Shown here one piece after another: positions 32,702 to 41,433 of a stretch of DNA of 44,741 nucleotides. Source of the stretch: Paenibacillus ferrarius (lineage in GTDB: Bacteria; Bacillota; Bacilli; Paenibacillales; NBRC-103111); contig NZ_MBTG01000043.1 in the NCBI RefSeq assembly GCF_002027705.1, positions 1 through 44,741 on the forward strand. Reading direction: 5' to 3'. The notes under the pieces are model-generated. The model saw only the letters and a program-made list of their open reading frames with translations. It had not been told where the DNA came from and made no database searches. Made by a program: the position numbers and the translations under genes. Position 1 is the first letter of the stretch. Each line of letters begins with the position of its first letter.

Positions 32702-33721
32702 GTGTTTTCCCACAAACAGTTTGATCGCAGGAACAAAAGCGTCATTGTTGGCATTTGCCTGCTGCTAATGAGCGTGGCGGTCGTTATGATCAGCCTGAAT
32801 ACAGGTTCCATTCGGTTATCGCCGCTGGAAGTATGGCAGACGTTCCTAGGGCAGGGAAGCCCGGATAGTCAGTTGGTTTTGTTTGAATATCGTTTGCCCC
32901 GAATTCTCATTACGATGCTCGCCGGCCTTGGTCTTGGCGTTTCCGGTGCCATTCTGCAAGGCATTACCCGCAATGGTCTCGCAGATCCTGGAATTCTTGG
33001 CCTTCATGCAGGAGCTGCTTTTGGTTTAATAGTTTTCGTTAGCTTCTTTCATTCCATGAAGGGGATGCCATCGATGCTTATTCCCATCTTTGCCTTTGCT
33101 GGCGGCATCCTAACCGCTATTCTAATCGTGATGTTGGCATTTGACCGTCAAAAGGGGATTATCCCCATACGGCTAATTCTCGTAGGTATTGCAATTGCCG
33201 CAGGGTTTGGTGCGGTAACGCTCTTCCTCTCCTTGCGCTTGGATGAAGCTACGTACAGCTTTACCTCCAGATGGCTGCTTGGCAACGTGTGGGGAAGAGA
33301 TTGGGTTCATGTTTATGCGCTTGTGCCATGGATTGTTGTTTTCTTTCCGTATGTTTTCTCCAAATGGAAGGTTCTGAACGCCTTTTCGCTGGGTGATGAG
33401 GTTACATCAGGCATGGGGGTTGCTGTCAATCGCGAAAGGCTGATGCTTCTCATGAGCGCAGTCGCTTTATCCTGTGCGAGTGTGGCCATGGCCGGAGGCA
33501 TTGGCTTCCTGGGACTGGTCGCGCCGCATCTGGCAAGGCGTCTGGTCGGTCCCATGCATCAGTATTTGCTGCCGACGGCCGGTCTGATCGGACTAGTCAT
33601 CTTAGTTGCAGCGGATACGATCGGTCGTTCGATCTTTCAGCCGAATGCGATACCTGCGGGCGTAGTTGTAGCGGCAGTCGGGGCGCCGTATTTCTTATAT
33701 TTATTAGTTAGATCCAAATAA
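32702..33721 (+). CDS. ferric-siderophore ABC permease (FecCD family), second subunit
   Basis: A 339-residue partner permease with the same signatures (YRLPRILITMLAGLGLGVSG, GITRNGLADPGILGLHAGAA, GFLGLVAPHLARRLVG). The GTG start directly abuts the stop of the first permease gene, and GGAGGGG precedes it, so translation is coupled. The stop overlaps by one base an ATG of the next frame. Confidence 0.9.
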   Translation: MFSHKQFDRRNKSVIVGICLLLMSVAVVMISLNTGSIRLSPLEVWQTFLGQGSPDSQLVLFEYRLPRILITMLAGLGLGVSGAILQGITRNGLADPGILGLHAGAAFGLIVFVSFFHSMKGMPSMLIPIFAFAGGILTAILIVMLAFDRQKGIIPIRLILVGIAIAAGFGAVTLFLSLRLDEATYSFTSRWLLGNVWGRDWVHVYALVPWIVVFFPYVFSKWKVLNAFSLGDEVTSGMGVAVNRERLMLLMSAVALSCASVAMAGGIGFLGLVAPHLARRLVGPMHQYLLPTAGLIGLVILVAADTIGRSIFQPNAIPAGVVVAAVGAPYFLYLLVRSK

Positions 33722-33741
33722 TGAGGCAGAGGGGTTTTATT

Positions 33742-34686
33742 GTGAAAAAGAAAAACATAGCATTGACGGGTATTATCAGTTCCTTATTTCTACTGGCTGC
33801 TTGCGGGCAGGCTGCGGCACCGAAACAAGCAGCTACGCAAGCACCAGCAGCATCAGCCTCGCCTGCAGTGACAAGCACGGCAAAACCTGTGGAGAAAGAG
33901 CCTCGTGTGGCCTCCATGTCGATTCATTTGACGAATGATCTGCTTGCACTGGGCATTACGCCTGTCGGATCTGTGATGGGGGGAGATCTGAAAGCATTTC
34001 TTCCGCATGTTGCCGATCGTCTGCAGAACACCAAGAAGCTGGGTGTCGTAGCTGAGCCTGATATGGAAGCCTTGCTGGCATTGAAGCCCGACGTAATCTA
34101 TTTAGATCAACAGTATGCGGGCAAAGATGTTTCCAAATATGAAAAAATCGCCAAATCAGAAGTGTTCAATCTGGATGAAGGCACATGGCGCGACCATTTG
34201 AAGAAAATCGGCAAACTGGTCAACCGCGAGCAGCAAGCGGACACGTACATCAAGGATTACGAGACACAGGTGACGAAAGTAAAAGGGCTTATTAACGCCA
34301 AAATCGGAGACGGCAAAGTGATGGCGATCCGCGTGACGGCCAAAGAGCTGCGTGTCATGGGAATGAAGCGACCACTAGGACCGATTCTGTTTACGGATTT
34401 GGGCTTGAAGCCTGCCAACGGTGTTGAGAAGATTGATAAAGCGTACGAAACGATTTCCCAAGAGGTTCTTCCTGACTATGATGCGGATGCGATTTTCGTC
34501 ATAGTGAACAACGAGGATTCGGCTAAAAAGTTGTTTGAGCAATTGTCCTCCAATCCGATTTGGAAAGGGCTTAAGGCCGTTAAAGCCGGTCATATTTATC
34601 CGATTGCCGATCAACCTTGGCTCGATTATTCAGCCATCGGCAATAAGATGTCGCTAGATGCCGCTGAAAAGCTGTTTGCCAAATAA
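33742..34686 (+). CDS. ferric-siderophore-binding lipoprotein (FeuA-like)
   Basis: A 314-residue receptor: signal ending LLAAC (Cys20), an Ala/Pro/Thr linker and a class-III binding-protein fold (RVASMSIHLTNDLLALGI, LLALKPDVIYLD, NPIWKGLKAVKAGHIY). It captures a ferric siderophore at the cell surface and passes it to the two permeases. Start GTG 33742 is seven bases after AGAGGGG; the ATG at 33721 would add seven polar residues before the signal. A terminator follows at 34711-34752. Confidence 0.9.
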   Translation: MKKKNIALTGIISSLFLLAACGQAAAPKQAATQAPAASASPAVTSTAKPVEKEPRVASMSIHLTNDLLALGITPVGSVMGGDLKAFLPHVADRLQNTKKLGVVAEPDMEALLALKPDVIYLDQQYAGKDVSKYEKIAKSEVFNLDEGTWRDHLKKIGKLVNREQQADTYIKDYETQVTKVKGLINAKIGDGKVMAIRVTAKELRVMGMKRPLGPILFTDLGLKPANGVEKIDKAYETISQEVLPDYDADAIFVIVNNEDSAKKLFEQLSSNPIWKGLKAVKAGHIYPIADQPWLDYSAIGNKMSLDAAEKLFAK

Positions 34687-34710
34687 ATAAAACCTTTCTA
34701 CTACATAACA

Positions 34711-34752
34711 AGAGGCTGCCCTTGAAGTCAATGACTTCGGAGCAGCCTCTTT
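34711..34752. terminator. bidirectional terminator between siderophore operon and M29 peptidase
   Basis: AAGAGGCTGC and GCAGCCTCTT pair, with an inner GAAGT/ACTTC stem; T-rich tail on the right. It serves both converging transcripts. Confidence 0.8.
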
Positions 34753-34758
34753 GTGGTA

Positions 34759-35991
34759 TTAAAATGCCCAGTTTCCTTTGCGGAAAATTGGCTCAATGCG
34801 GCCGTCTGCATGTTCACCGTCAATATCCATGTCAGCGGAGCCAATCATGAAGTCAACGTGAATCAGACTATCGTTAAGTCCTGCTTGAATTTGCTCTTCT
34901 TTGGTCAGGGACGTTCCACCCTCGATGCAGGTAGAGAAAGCTCTGCCCAAAGCCAAATGATTCGAAGCATTTTCATCATACAGCGTATTAAAGAAGATCA
35001 AATTAGAACTAGAAATCGGTGAAACATGCGGCACAAGTGCGATTTCTCCCAAGTAATGCGCGCCATCATCAATTTCAATCATTGCTTTGAGCGATTCATA
35101 GCCTTCTTCAGCCGTATAATCGACGATGCGCCCGTTTTCAAAGGTGAGCGAGAAATTGTTAATCAATTTGCCTTGATAACTTAATGGTTTAGTACTGCGC
35201 ACGACGCCTTGGGTTCCCAAGCGATGCGGTGAAAGGAAAACTTCCTCTGTCGGAATATTAGGATTGAAATCAAAGCCTCCCCTTCCGTTCGTTGCGGAAC
35301 CGCCACGCCATATATGATGGGGAGGAAGCTCAACGGTGAGTTCTGTCCCTGGAGCGCGGTAATGAATCTTATGGAAGTTCTTCGCGTTCAGTTGCTCTCT
35401 TTTGCTGCGAAGAACAGCATTATGCTCGTGCCACGTTTGCACAGGGTCAGCCTGATCTACACGTGTCGCATGGAAGATCGCATCCCATAAAGCATGAATA
35501 GCTGCTTCCCCATCCAGATGAGGGAAGACCTTTTGTGCCCAAGCCTCGGAAGGAGCGGCAACGATCGACCATGTCATTGTATAAGCGGACATATGCTCTC
35601 TCCACTTGAGCAATTTTGGGCCGGCCGCTTTGGAATTGGCCGAAATGCGAGCAGGATCAATATCCTTGAGCAGCTCTGGGTTATCCGCATCAATCCATAA
35701 ATAGGCGCCGTTATTTTCGGCTAATTCCGTAAGCGCTTGAGCTCTCCAGGAGGGATACTCGTTGAAAGCTTCATCTGGCGCGCAGGCATATCTAATTTGG
35801 GTAGAAATTTCATCCTGCCATTCTATATGTACATGTTTGGCTCCGGCTTCATAGGCTTTGCGAGAGATAAGGCGCACAAGATCTGGGTGGAGAATAGGGG
35901 CGTTGATCCATAGCGTTTGACCAGACTGGATGTTCAGGGCAACACGGACGATAAGCTCCGCATATTTATTAAGATGATGTTCAAAAGTCAT
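34759..35991 (-). CDS. M29-family aminopeptidase (AmpS/PepS type)
   Basis: A 410-residue cytoplasmic metallopeptidase that removes N-terminal residues from peptides. Family landmarks with two-metal ligands are present: PHHIWRGG, FENGRIVDYTAEEG, NTLYDENASNHLALG and HVDFMIGSADMDIDG near the C-terminus. GAGGAGG lies six bases before ATG. It is transcribed alone and converges on the siderophore operon. It probably takes part in peptide turnover. Confidence 0.9.
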   Translation of the reverse strand: MTFEHHLNKYAELIVRVALNIQSGQTLWINAPILHPDLVRLISRKAYEAGAKHVHIEWQDEISTQIRYACAPDEAFNEYPSWRAQALTELAENNGAYLWIDADNPELLKDIDPARISANSKAAGPKLLKWREHMSAYTMTWSIVAAPSEAWAQKVFPHLDGEAAIHALWDAIFHATRVDQADPVQTWHEHNAVLRSKREQLNAKNFHKIHYRAPGTELTVELPPHHIWRGGSATNGRGGFDFNPNIPTEEVFLSPHRLGTQGVVRSTKPLSYQGKLINNFSLTFENGRIVDYTAEEGYESLKAMIEIDDGAHYLGEIALVPHVSPISSSNLIFFNTLYDENASNHLALGRAFSTCIEGGTSLTKEEQIQAGLNDSLIHVDFMIGSADMDIDGEHADGRIEPIFRKGNWAF

Positions 35992-36059
35992 AGGAATCCT
36001 CCTCTTTTTGTTATCTTGCTAGCAGTTTATCCTGCAATTAACCGACTGTCAAATAAATT

Positions 36060-36839
36060 TTACCGTTGATTTTTCATATAAGTACTTGGGGTCATCCCAT
36101 GCCATTTGCGGAATTGATTCGTGAAGTGATTATAGTTTTGGAAACCGACATCATAACATACCTCCGAAGCGCTTCGGCCGTTATGCTCCAGCATCAGAAC
36201 CGCTTGTTGGATGCGCATCCGATTCAGTGTATCGATAATGGAATGGCCTGTGCCGGCTTTGAAGAGATGGGACAATCTCGAAGGAGAGAGCCCGACAGAC
36301 CGCGCTAAATCCTCAATTCGAATCGGTTCGCGCATGAACCGCGAGAGCAAGTGAAGGACTTCCTCAATCCGCGGGTCCATCTTGCGTCTGGTTTTCTGCG
36401 CCATGAGGAGCAGTATCTCCCTTAGCGAGCTGCTGCACAGATCAAACCAATATTCGCCGCGCTCGCGAGAATCAGCCAATATGCGGTTGAAGGCTTGAGA
36501 AACGCGATCTCGAATGGATTCATGCTCAAAAGTCAGAAAAAACTGTTCAGCCTGAGGAAGCAGACTGGTTTCTGTGAAAATGGGAGGGAAATGCGACCAG
36601 AGGAACTCCCAGGTATGGGCTGGCTGCGTGCCATAGTGATGGGGAGTACCGGGAGCCAACAGGATCAGGTCTCCTGCTTTGCACGTTTGCGCCTCACCGT
36701 TTCGCTGTACATAACCTTCACCTGCCAGTGTAAACATGACCAGCCAATCACTCCGGCCTTGAGGCCGTTTGACGACATACGTATCTGGTTCATGATAATG
36801 TCCTGCAAACAACTCAGTAAATTGATATTCCAATGTCAT
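36060..36839 (-). CDS. AraC-family regulator with cupin sensor
   Basis: A 259-residue one-component regulator: an N-terminal cupin (GDLILLAPGTPHHYG, about 52-66) and a C-terminal AraC double helix-turn-helix (about 158-256; IEDLARSVGLSPSRLSHLFK and GFQNYNHFTNQFRKWHGMTP). It is divergent from the phytanoyl-CoA-dioxygenase-type gene and probably controls it; the inducer is likely a sugar-like small molecule, by family. Confidence 0.9.
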   Translation of the reverse strand: MTLEYQFTELFAGHYHEPDTYVVKRPQGRSDWLVMFTLAGEGYVQRNGEAQTCKAGDLILLAPGTPHHYGTQPAHTWEFLWSHFPPIFTETSLLPQAEQFFLTFEHESIRDRVSQAFNRILADSRERGEYWFDLCSSSLREILLLMAQKTRRKMDPRIEEVLHLLSRFMREPIRIEDLARSVGLSPSRLSHLFKAGTGHSIIDTLNRMRIQQAVLMLEHNGRSASEVCYDVGFQNYNHFTNQFRKWHGMTPSTYMKNQR

Positions 36840-37000
36840 CTTCTTCGTGTTCCTTTCGAGTCAATGCTGAGAAATTATTTTAAGTATATCAAGAAACAGC
36901 AGGATTGTATGACTATTTAGCAACATTCTTACTTCTATGCAAACTGCGAATTCGATATGCTGAAGTTAGGAAATACATGATGATTCAGGGGGGAATGAAC

Positions 37001-37810
37001 ATGCCGCAATCACCGTTCAGGTTGACGAAGCAGCAGAAGCAGCATTTTGATACAGAAGGTTATGTTATCGTGAAAGGGCTATTCTCAGAGCAGAATCTGA
37101 AGGAGATCGATGAAACCTTTGAGGCAATAAGCCACCAAATCATACCTGGCTATTTCGAGCCTGATCTCCATTCGGACCTTGTAGATCCATTGAAGCGATA
37201 TCCGCGTGTGATGCATCCGCATAGGTTTAATGAGACGGCGAAGTCCTACATGCTGCATCAGCCTATTATGGAAGTGCTAGCAGATTTGTATGAGGAAGAA
37301 GCGTTGGCTGCGCAAAGCATGTTTTATTACAAACCGCCGGGTTCCCGCGGGCAAGCCCTTCATCAGGATAACTTCTATCTACAGGTGGAGCCGGGCAACT
37401 GCATAGCAGCATGGACGGCTATCGACCCAGCCGATGAGGAGAATGGAGGTTTGCTCGTAGTTCCCAAGACGAATACGCTTGACCTCTCATGTCCGGATCT
37501 GGCCGATGCGAAGGAATCGTTTACAACACATTATGTGAAGCCGCCTAGAGATGAGAAGGCAATGCCGGTCATCATGGAGCGAGGCGATGTGCTCTTTTTC
37601 AATGGCAATCTGATTCATGGTTCTTATCGGAATAAAACGAAGGACCGCTTCCGCCGGGCATTCATTTGTCATTACGCCAATGCATCAGCAACGCATATAA
37701 GCAATCATTATCGCCCTTTGTACCGGCAGAACGGCCAGCCCGTCTCGCTTGAGGTAAATCCGAACGGAGGTCCGTGCGGCGAAGAGTTTGAGATTGTTTA
37801 TCCGCATTAA
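37001..37810 (+). CDS. phytanoyl-CoA dioxygenase (PhyH) family protein
   Basis: A 269-residue Fe(II)/2-oxoglutarate dioxygenase of the PhyH family, a double-stranded beta helix. Iron ligands are visible as HQD in ALHQDNFYL and the distal His in GNLIHGSYRN, followed by an Arg (DRFRR) for 2-oxoglutarate. I set the start at ATG 37001, six bases after AGGGGGGA; the frame is open for 32 codons upstream with no ribosome site. The real substrate is unknown; PhyH relatives in Bacillales act on diverse small molecules. Divergent from an AraC regulator. Confidence 0.85.
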   Translation: MPQSPFRLTKQQKQHFDTEGYVIVKGLFSEQNLKEIDETFEAISHQIIPGYFEPDLHSDLVDPLKRYPRVMHPHRFNETAKSYMLHQPIMEVLADLYEEEALAAQSMFYYKPPGSRGQALHQDNFYLQVEPGNCIAAWTAIDPADEENGGLLVVPKTNTLDLSCPDLADAKESFTTHYVKPPRDEKAMPVIMERGDVLFFNGNLIHGSYRNKTKDRFRRAFICHYANASATHISNHYRPLYRQNGQPVSLEVNPNGGPCGEEFEIVYPH

Positions 37811-37888
37811 TTCGGAAATAAACAAAATGAGAAGGATCGCAGCTAAGGCCGATGGAGTGGCTGGTGTGCGGTCTTTTTTTTTGTGGTG

Positions 37889-37938
37889 ATAGACGGCTTC
37901 ATCCATTCAAAAAATGGAAATGAGCCGTCTTTTTATTT
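37889..37938 (+). terminator. strong terminator before the subtilase gene
   Basis: AGACGGCTTCATCCATT pairs with AATGGAAATGAGCCGTCT and is followed by TTTTATTT. A weaker hairpin (GGATCGCA/TGCGGTC then T9) precedes it at 37832-37880. Together they isolate the dioxygenase gene from the secreted-protein genes downstream. Confidence 0.8.
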
Positions 37939-38109
37939 AATTATGGAAGTTTCACCTAATAAGTTACTTACAATTATGTCTATATTAACCATATTTTTGG
38001 CATTCTTTATTGAAATTTGAGTCTATTCGACAAAATAGCCCGATGTTTATCCCTTATTTTTCCTTTATATTAGTAATTATTACCATAATATGTCGAGAGG
38101 AGCAATTTT

Positions 38110-41100
38110 ATGAAAACCTTGCTTAAGGGCAAGTCAGTGGTTTCTAGTTTGTTGGCAGGAGTGCTGCTGTTTTCAATTTCTTCAATTGGAGGGGTTGAGG
38201 CAGCAACGTTAAAAGGTAATGAGGAAGTTATTAGTGCAGGATTAGGCATCGGTAATTCTAAGCTTAATTTAATCCAAGATAGCCCAGTATCGGTAGCTGC
38301 AGTGAGTGATAGTGAACAACGTGTCATTGTAACATTTAAAGATAAGAAGAAAGTTAACAAGTCACTAATCCAGAAGGGGAGAATAAAGAGAGAGGGCAAA
38401 CATGCACCGTCATTAACGGTCACCATGCCATCTAATGAAGTTGAAAAACTGAAAAGTGATCCCAATGTGGCGTCTGTTGAACCAGATATTCAGTTGCAAG
38501 CGGCAGGTCAGATCGCAGACTGGGGGGTTACGGCTACTCAAGCTACATACGGATGGAACAATGGTTACACCGGAAAAGGTGTCAAGGTTGCCGTATTAGA
38601 TACGGGTATTTCATTAAATCATGAGGATTTAGTGGTTGAAGGTGGTACATCTTTCGTAGACTATACGACATCTTACAACGATGATTCCGGTCATGGTACT
38701 CACGTAGCGGGTATTATCGGAGCAAAGAACAATGATATAGGTACCATAGGAATGGCGCCAGATGCATCGTTATATGCAGTAAAAGTTCTTGATTCGCATG
38801 GAACGGGTTATTTATCCGATGTAATCGCTGGCATCGATTGGGCAGTTGAACACAAAATGGATATTGTAAATCTTAGTATGACAACAAGTGTTGACTCTCA
38901 GGCACTTCATAATGCTGTAGATAATGCCTACAATAGTGGATTGCTAGTAGTGGCAGCCGCTGGTAATGCAGGCACTTCGGATGGAAGCGGAGATACGATT
39001 CAATTCCCTGCTAAATATAGCTCAGTAATTTCGGTTGGAGCAGTAGATCAGAACAAACAGCGTGCTGTGTCTTCATCGACAGGGAGTAAACTTGAGATAG
39101 TTGCTCCAGGAGTCGGTATAAATAGTACTTATATAAATAATGGATATATGACTAAGAGTGGAACTTCAATGGCAGCGGCTTTTGTTTCGGGTGAATTGGC
39201 TCAACTAAAACAGCAAAGTCCAACGTCCACTGCTAGCCTGTTGCGTATCGCTTTAGACCAGCACATTATTGATTTAGGGAGTGGGGGGAGAGATACTACC
39301 TTTGGTTATGGTCTACTCAATGTCTCTAGTAGTATAGTTAATAATTTTAATAATCTACCGAATCCAACTGTTACTAGTTCCGTTTATAACAGTGTCTATG
39401 CAAACATGCTTGTTAATAGCGCTGGATTGGGCCCCTCAGTTACAAGGCAATATGTAGATTATACAGATGGAGCTCATTGGGTTGTAAGGGACGAAACCCA
39501 GTATTGGCCCAATCTACAAAATGCAAAATCCATTAGTTATGTTAGGAACGATAGCAATGGACGCGAGGAGTACATTGTTCTTTATAGCAACAATACGGTT
39601 GTAAGACAATATGTAGATTATACAGATGGAGCTCATTGGGTTGTAAGGGACGAAACCCAGTATTGGCCGAATCTGCAAAATGCAAAATCCATTAGCTATT
39701 CTAGAAACGATAGTAATGGACGTGAACAGTACATTGTTCTATATAGTAACAATACGGTAAAAAGGCAATATGTAGATTATACAAATGGAGCTCATTGGGT
39801 TATAAGTGACGAAACCCAGTATTGGCCGAATCTGCAAAATGCAAAATCCATTAGCTATGTTAGAAACGATAGCAATGGACGTGAACAGTACATTGTTCTA
39901 TATAATAACAATACGGTAGTAAGACAATATGTCGATTGGTCAATTGGTAATTGGGTTGTAAAGGACGAAACCCAGTACTGGCCAAATCTACAAAATGTAA
40001 ATTCAATTAGCTATGCTAGGAACGATCAAGATGGACGAGAACAGTACACTGTCGCTAGATTAGATGTAAATCCTGTGTTTAATTCTATTAATTATAATAG
40101 TCAAGTAGTTTATAAGAGTGTTTCAGGAAATGTTATTACATTAACGGGTACAATCAGTGACTGGAATAATGACAATGTGACTGTAAGTGCTTCAATTGCA
40201 GGGGTTACTAAATCCACTATAGTTTCAAATACAAGTTCGCCACAAACATGGATGTTACAGTGGAATGTTCTTTCAGACAACATTCCGGCTGGTTCCTACA
40301 GTAATATACTTATTACAGCAAACGATGGACTTTGGGGAACAGGAAGCACAATGTATACGAGCGCTATTACCGTGGACAATATTCCGAACATTCCAGGCAG
40401 CCTTACTCCGGGTAACCAATCGGCTTCGACTCCAACCCTTGTTGCAGGTATAACACCGGTCTTAAATTGGTCCTTCTCCGACCCTGATGCTGGCGATACG
40501 CAATCTGCTTATGATGTTCAGATATACAATTCAGCGGGGACAACTCTAATAAGCGACTCCGGATGGATTACATCTTCTTCTACGTCTTATACGATTCCAT
40601 CTAATATTTTAACTAGGGGTACGACATACGGTTGGAGAGTCGCAGTTAGAGATAATAAAGGAGGCACCTCTGCCTTCTCAACGATATATTATTTGAAACC
40701 CAATAGAATTCCTACTTTAACACTTACCTCCTATACAGACGGTCAACAAGTGAGTGACAATGTTCTTACTTTTGCATGGACGTATGCGGATGTTGACGGA
40801 CAAACTCAAACGAATTACCGTGTTCAAGGATCAAAAGACAATTGGGCTTCGGTGGGGTATGATTCAGGAGTACTAAGCGGAAGTTCCGCCACACACACGA
40901 CCTCGGCTATACCCGATGGAACGTGGAACTTTAGGGTAACTGCCTACGACGGAATGGAATGGTCGGCTGTTGCTACACGTTCAAACTTGAATATCCCTAA
41001 CGCCTATGAACCAAATAATACAAATGCTCAAGCTTTTGCAATTAATTACAATACCATGTATACATCGGCTATTAGCTCTGCTACAGATGTAGATTTCTTT

Positions 41101-41421
41101 AAGTATACCGCTCCAACAACCGGTATTGATCGGGTTACATTTACGATGCCTGCTGACAAAAATTTTGATATTTACATTTACGATTCGAATATGAATTTCA
41201 TTGTTGCTGGGGTAACAAGCGGAGTAGGTGTGGCGGAGAACATCATATTCCCAGTGACTGCAGGTGCCGTTTATTATGTGAAAATCATTGGAGCCAATGG
41301 AGATTTTAGCCCCACAACTCCTTATACACTTAAGGTCAGTAAATATACGCTTAATTACAATACTGGCTATCAGTACGATGCTAACGGAAATATAATCGGT
41401 AAACAAACGAATAGTAACTAG
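38110..41421 (+). CDS. large secreted subtilisin-like (S8) serine protease with 53-residue repeats
   Basis: A 1103-residue exported protease. Signal peptide about 1-32, an I9-type propeptide (about 70-130), and a catalytic domain with the triad Asp164 (AVLDTG), His195 (GHGTHVAG) and Ser353 (GTSMAAA) and oxyanion Asn286. Four tandem 53-residue repeats (residues about 446-650; RQYVDYTDGAHWVV..., WPNLQNAKSISY) follow, then Ig/FN3-like modules and a pre-peptidase C-terminal-like domain (about 970-1085, EPNNTNAQAF...DVDFFKYTAP). The last residues YQYDANGNIIGKQ look like a single YD repeat. GAGAGGAG precedes ATG. It is followed by an RHS gene 12 bp later, so the two are probably co-expressed and act at or outside the cell surface. 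The region looks more AT-rich than the rest. Confidence 0.92.
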   Translation: MKTLLKGKSVVSSLLAGVLLFSISSIGGVEAATLKGNEEVISAGLGIGNSKLNLIQDSPVSVAAVSDSEQRVIVTFKDKKKVNKSLIQKGRIKREGKHAPSLTVTMPSNEVEKLKSDPNVASVEPDIQLQAAGQIADWGVTATQATYGWNNGYTGKGVKVAVLDTGISLNHEDLVVEGGTSFVDYTTSYNDDSGHGTHVAGIIGAKNNDIGTIGMAPDASLYAVKVLDSHGTGYLSDVIAGIDWAVEHKMDIVNLSMTTSVDSQALHNAVDNAYNSGLLVVAAAGNAGTSDGSGDTIQFPAKYSSVISVGAVDQNKQRAVSSSTGSKLEIVAPGVGINSTYINNGYMTKSGTSMAAAFVSGELAQLKQQSPTSTASLLRIALDQHIIDLGSGGRDTTFGYGLLNVSSSIVNNFNNLPNPTVTSSVYNSVYANMLVNSAGLGPSVTRQYVDYTDGAHWVVRDETQYWPNLQNAKSISYVRNDSNGREEYIVLYSNNTVVRQYVDYTDGAHWVVRDETQYWPNLQNAKSISYSRNDSNGREQYIVLYSNNTVKRQYVDYTNGAHWVISDETQYWPNLQNAKSISYVRNDSNGREQYIVLYNNNTVVRQYVDWSIGNWVVKDETQYWPNLQNVNSISYARNDQDGREQYTVARLDVNPVFNSINYNSQVVYKSVSGNVITLTGTISDWNNDNVTVSASIAGVTKSTIVSNTSSPQTWMLQWNVLSDNIPAGSYSNILITANDGLWGTGSTMYTSAITVDNIPNIPGSLTPGNQSASTPTLVAGITPVLNWSFSDPDAGDTQSAYDVQIYNSAGTTLISDSGWITSSSTSYTIPSNILTRGTTYGWRVAVRDNKGGTSAFSTIYYLKPNRIPTLTLTSYTDGQQVSDNVLTFAWTYADVDGQTQTNYRVQGSKDNWASVGYDSGVLSGSSATHTTSAIPDGTWNFRVTAYDGMEWSAVATRSNLNIPNAYEPNNTNAQAFAINYNTMYTSAISSATDVDFFKYTAPTTGIDRVTFTMPADKNFDIYIYDSNMNFIVAGVTSGVGVAENIIFPVTAGAVYYVKIIGANGDFSPTTPYTLKVSKYTLNYNTGYQYDANGNIIGKQTNSN
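39445..40060 (+). repeat. four tandem 159-bp units inside the subtilase gene
   Basis: Units begin at 39445, 39604, 39763 and 39922 (exactly 159 bp apart) and encode 53-residue repeats with conserved QYVD, WVV, DETQYWPNLQN, SISY and RND-GRE-Y. Units 1 and 2 are nearly identical in DNA, which suggests a recent duplication; unit 4 is the most divergent and two codons shorter. Confidence 0.9.
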
Positions 41422-41433
41422 GAGGGGACAGCA

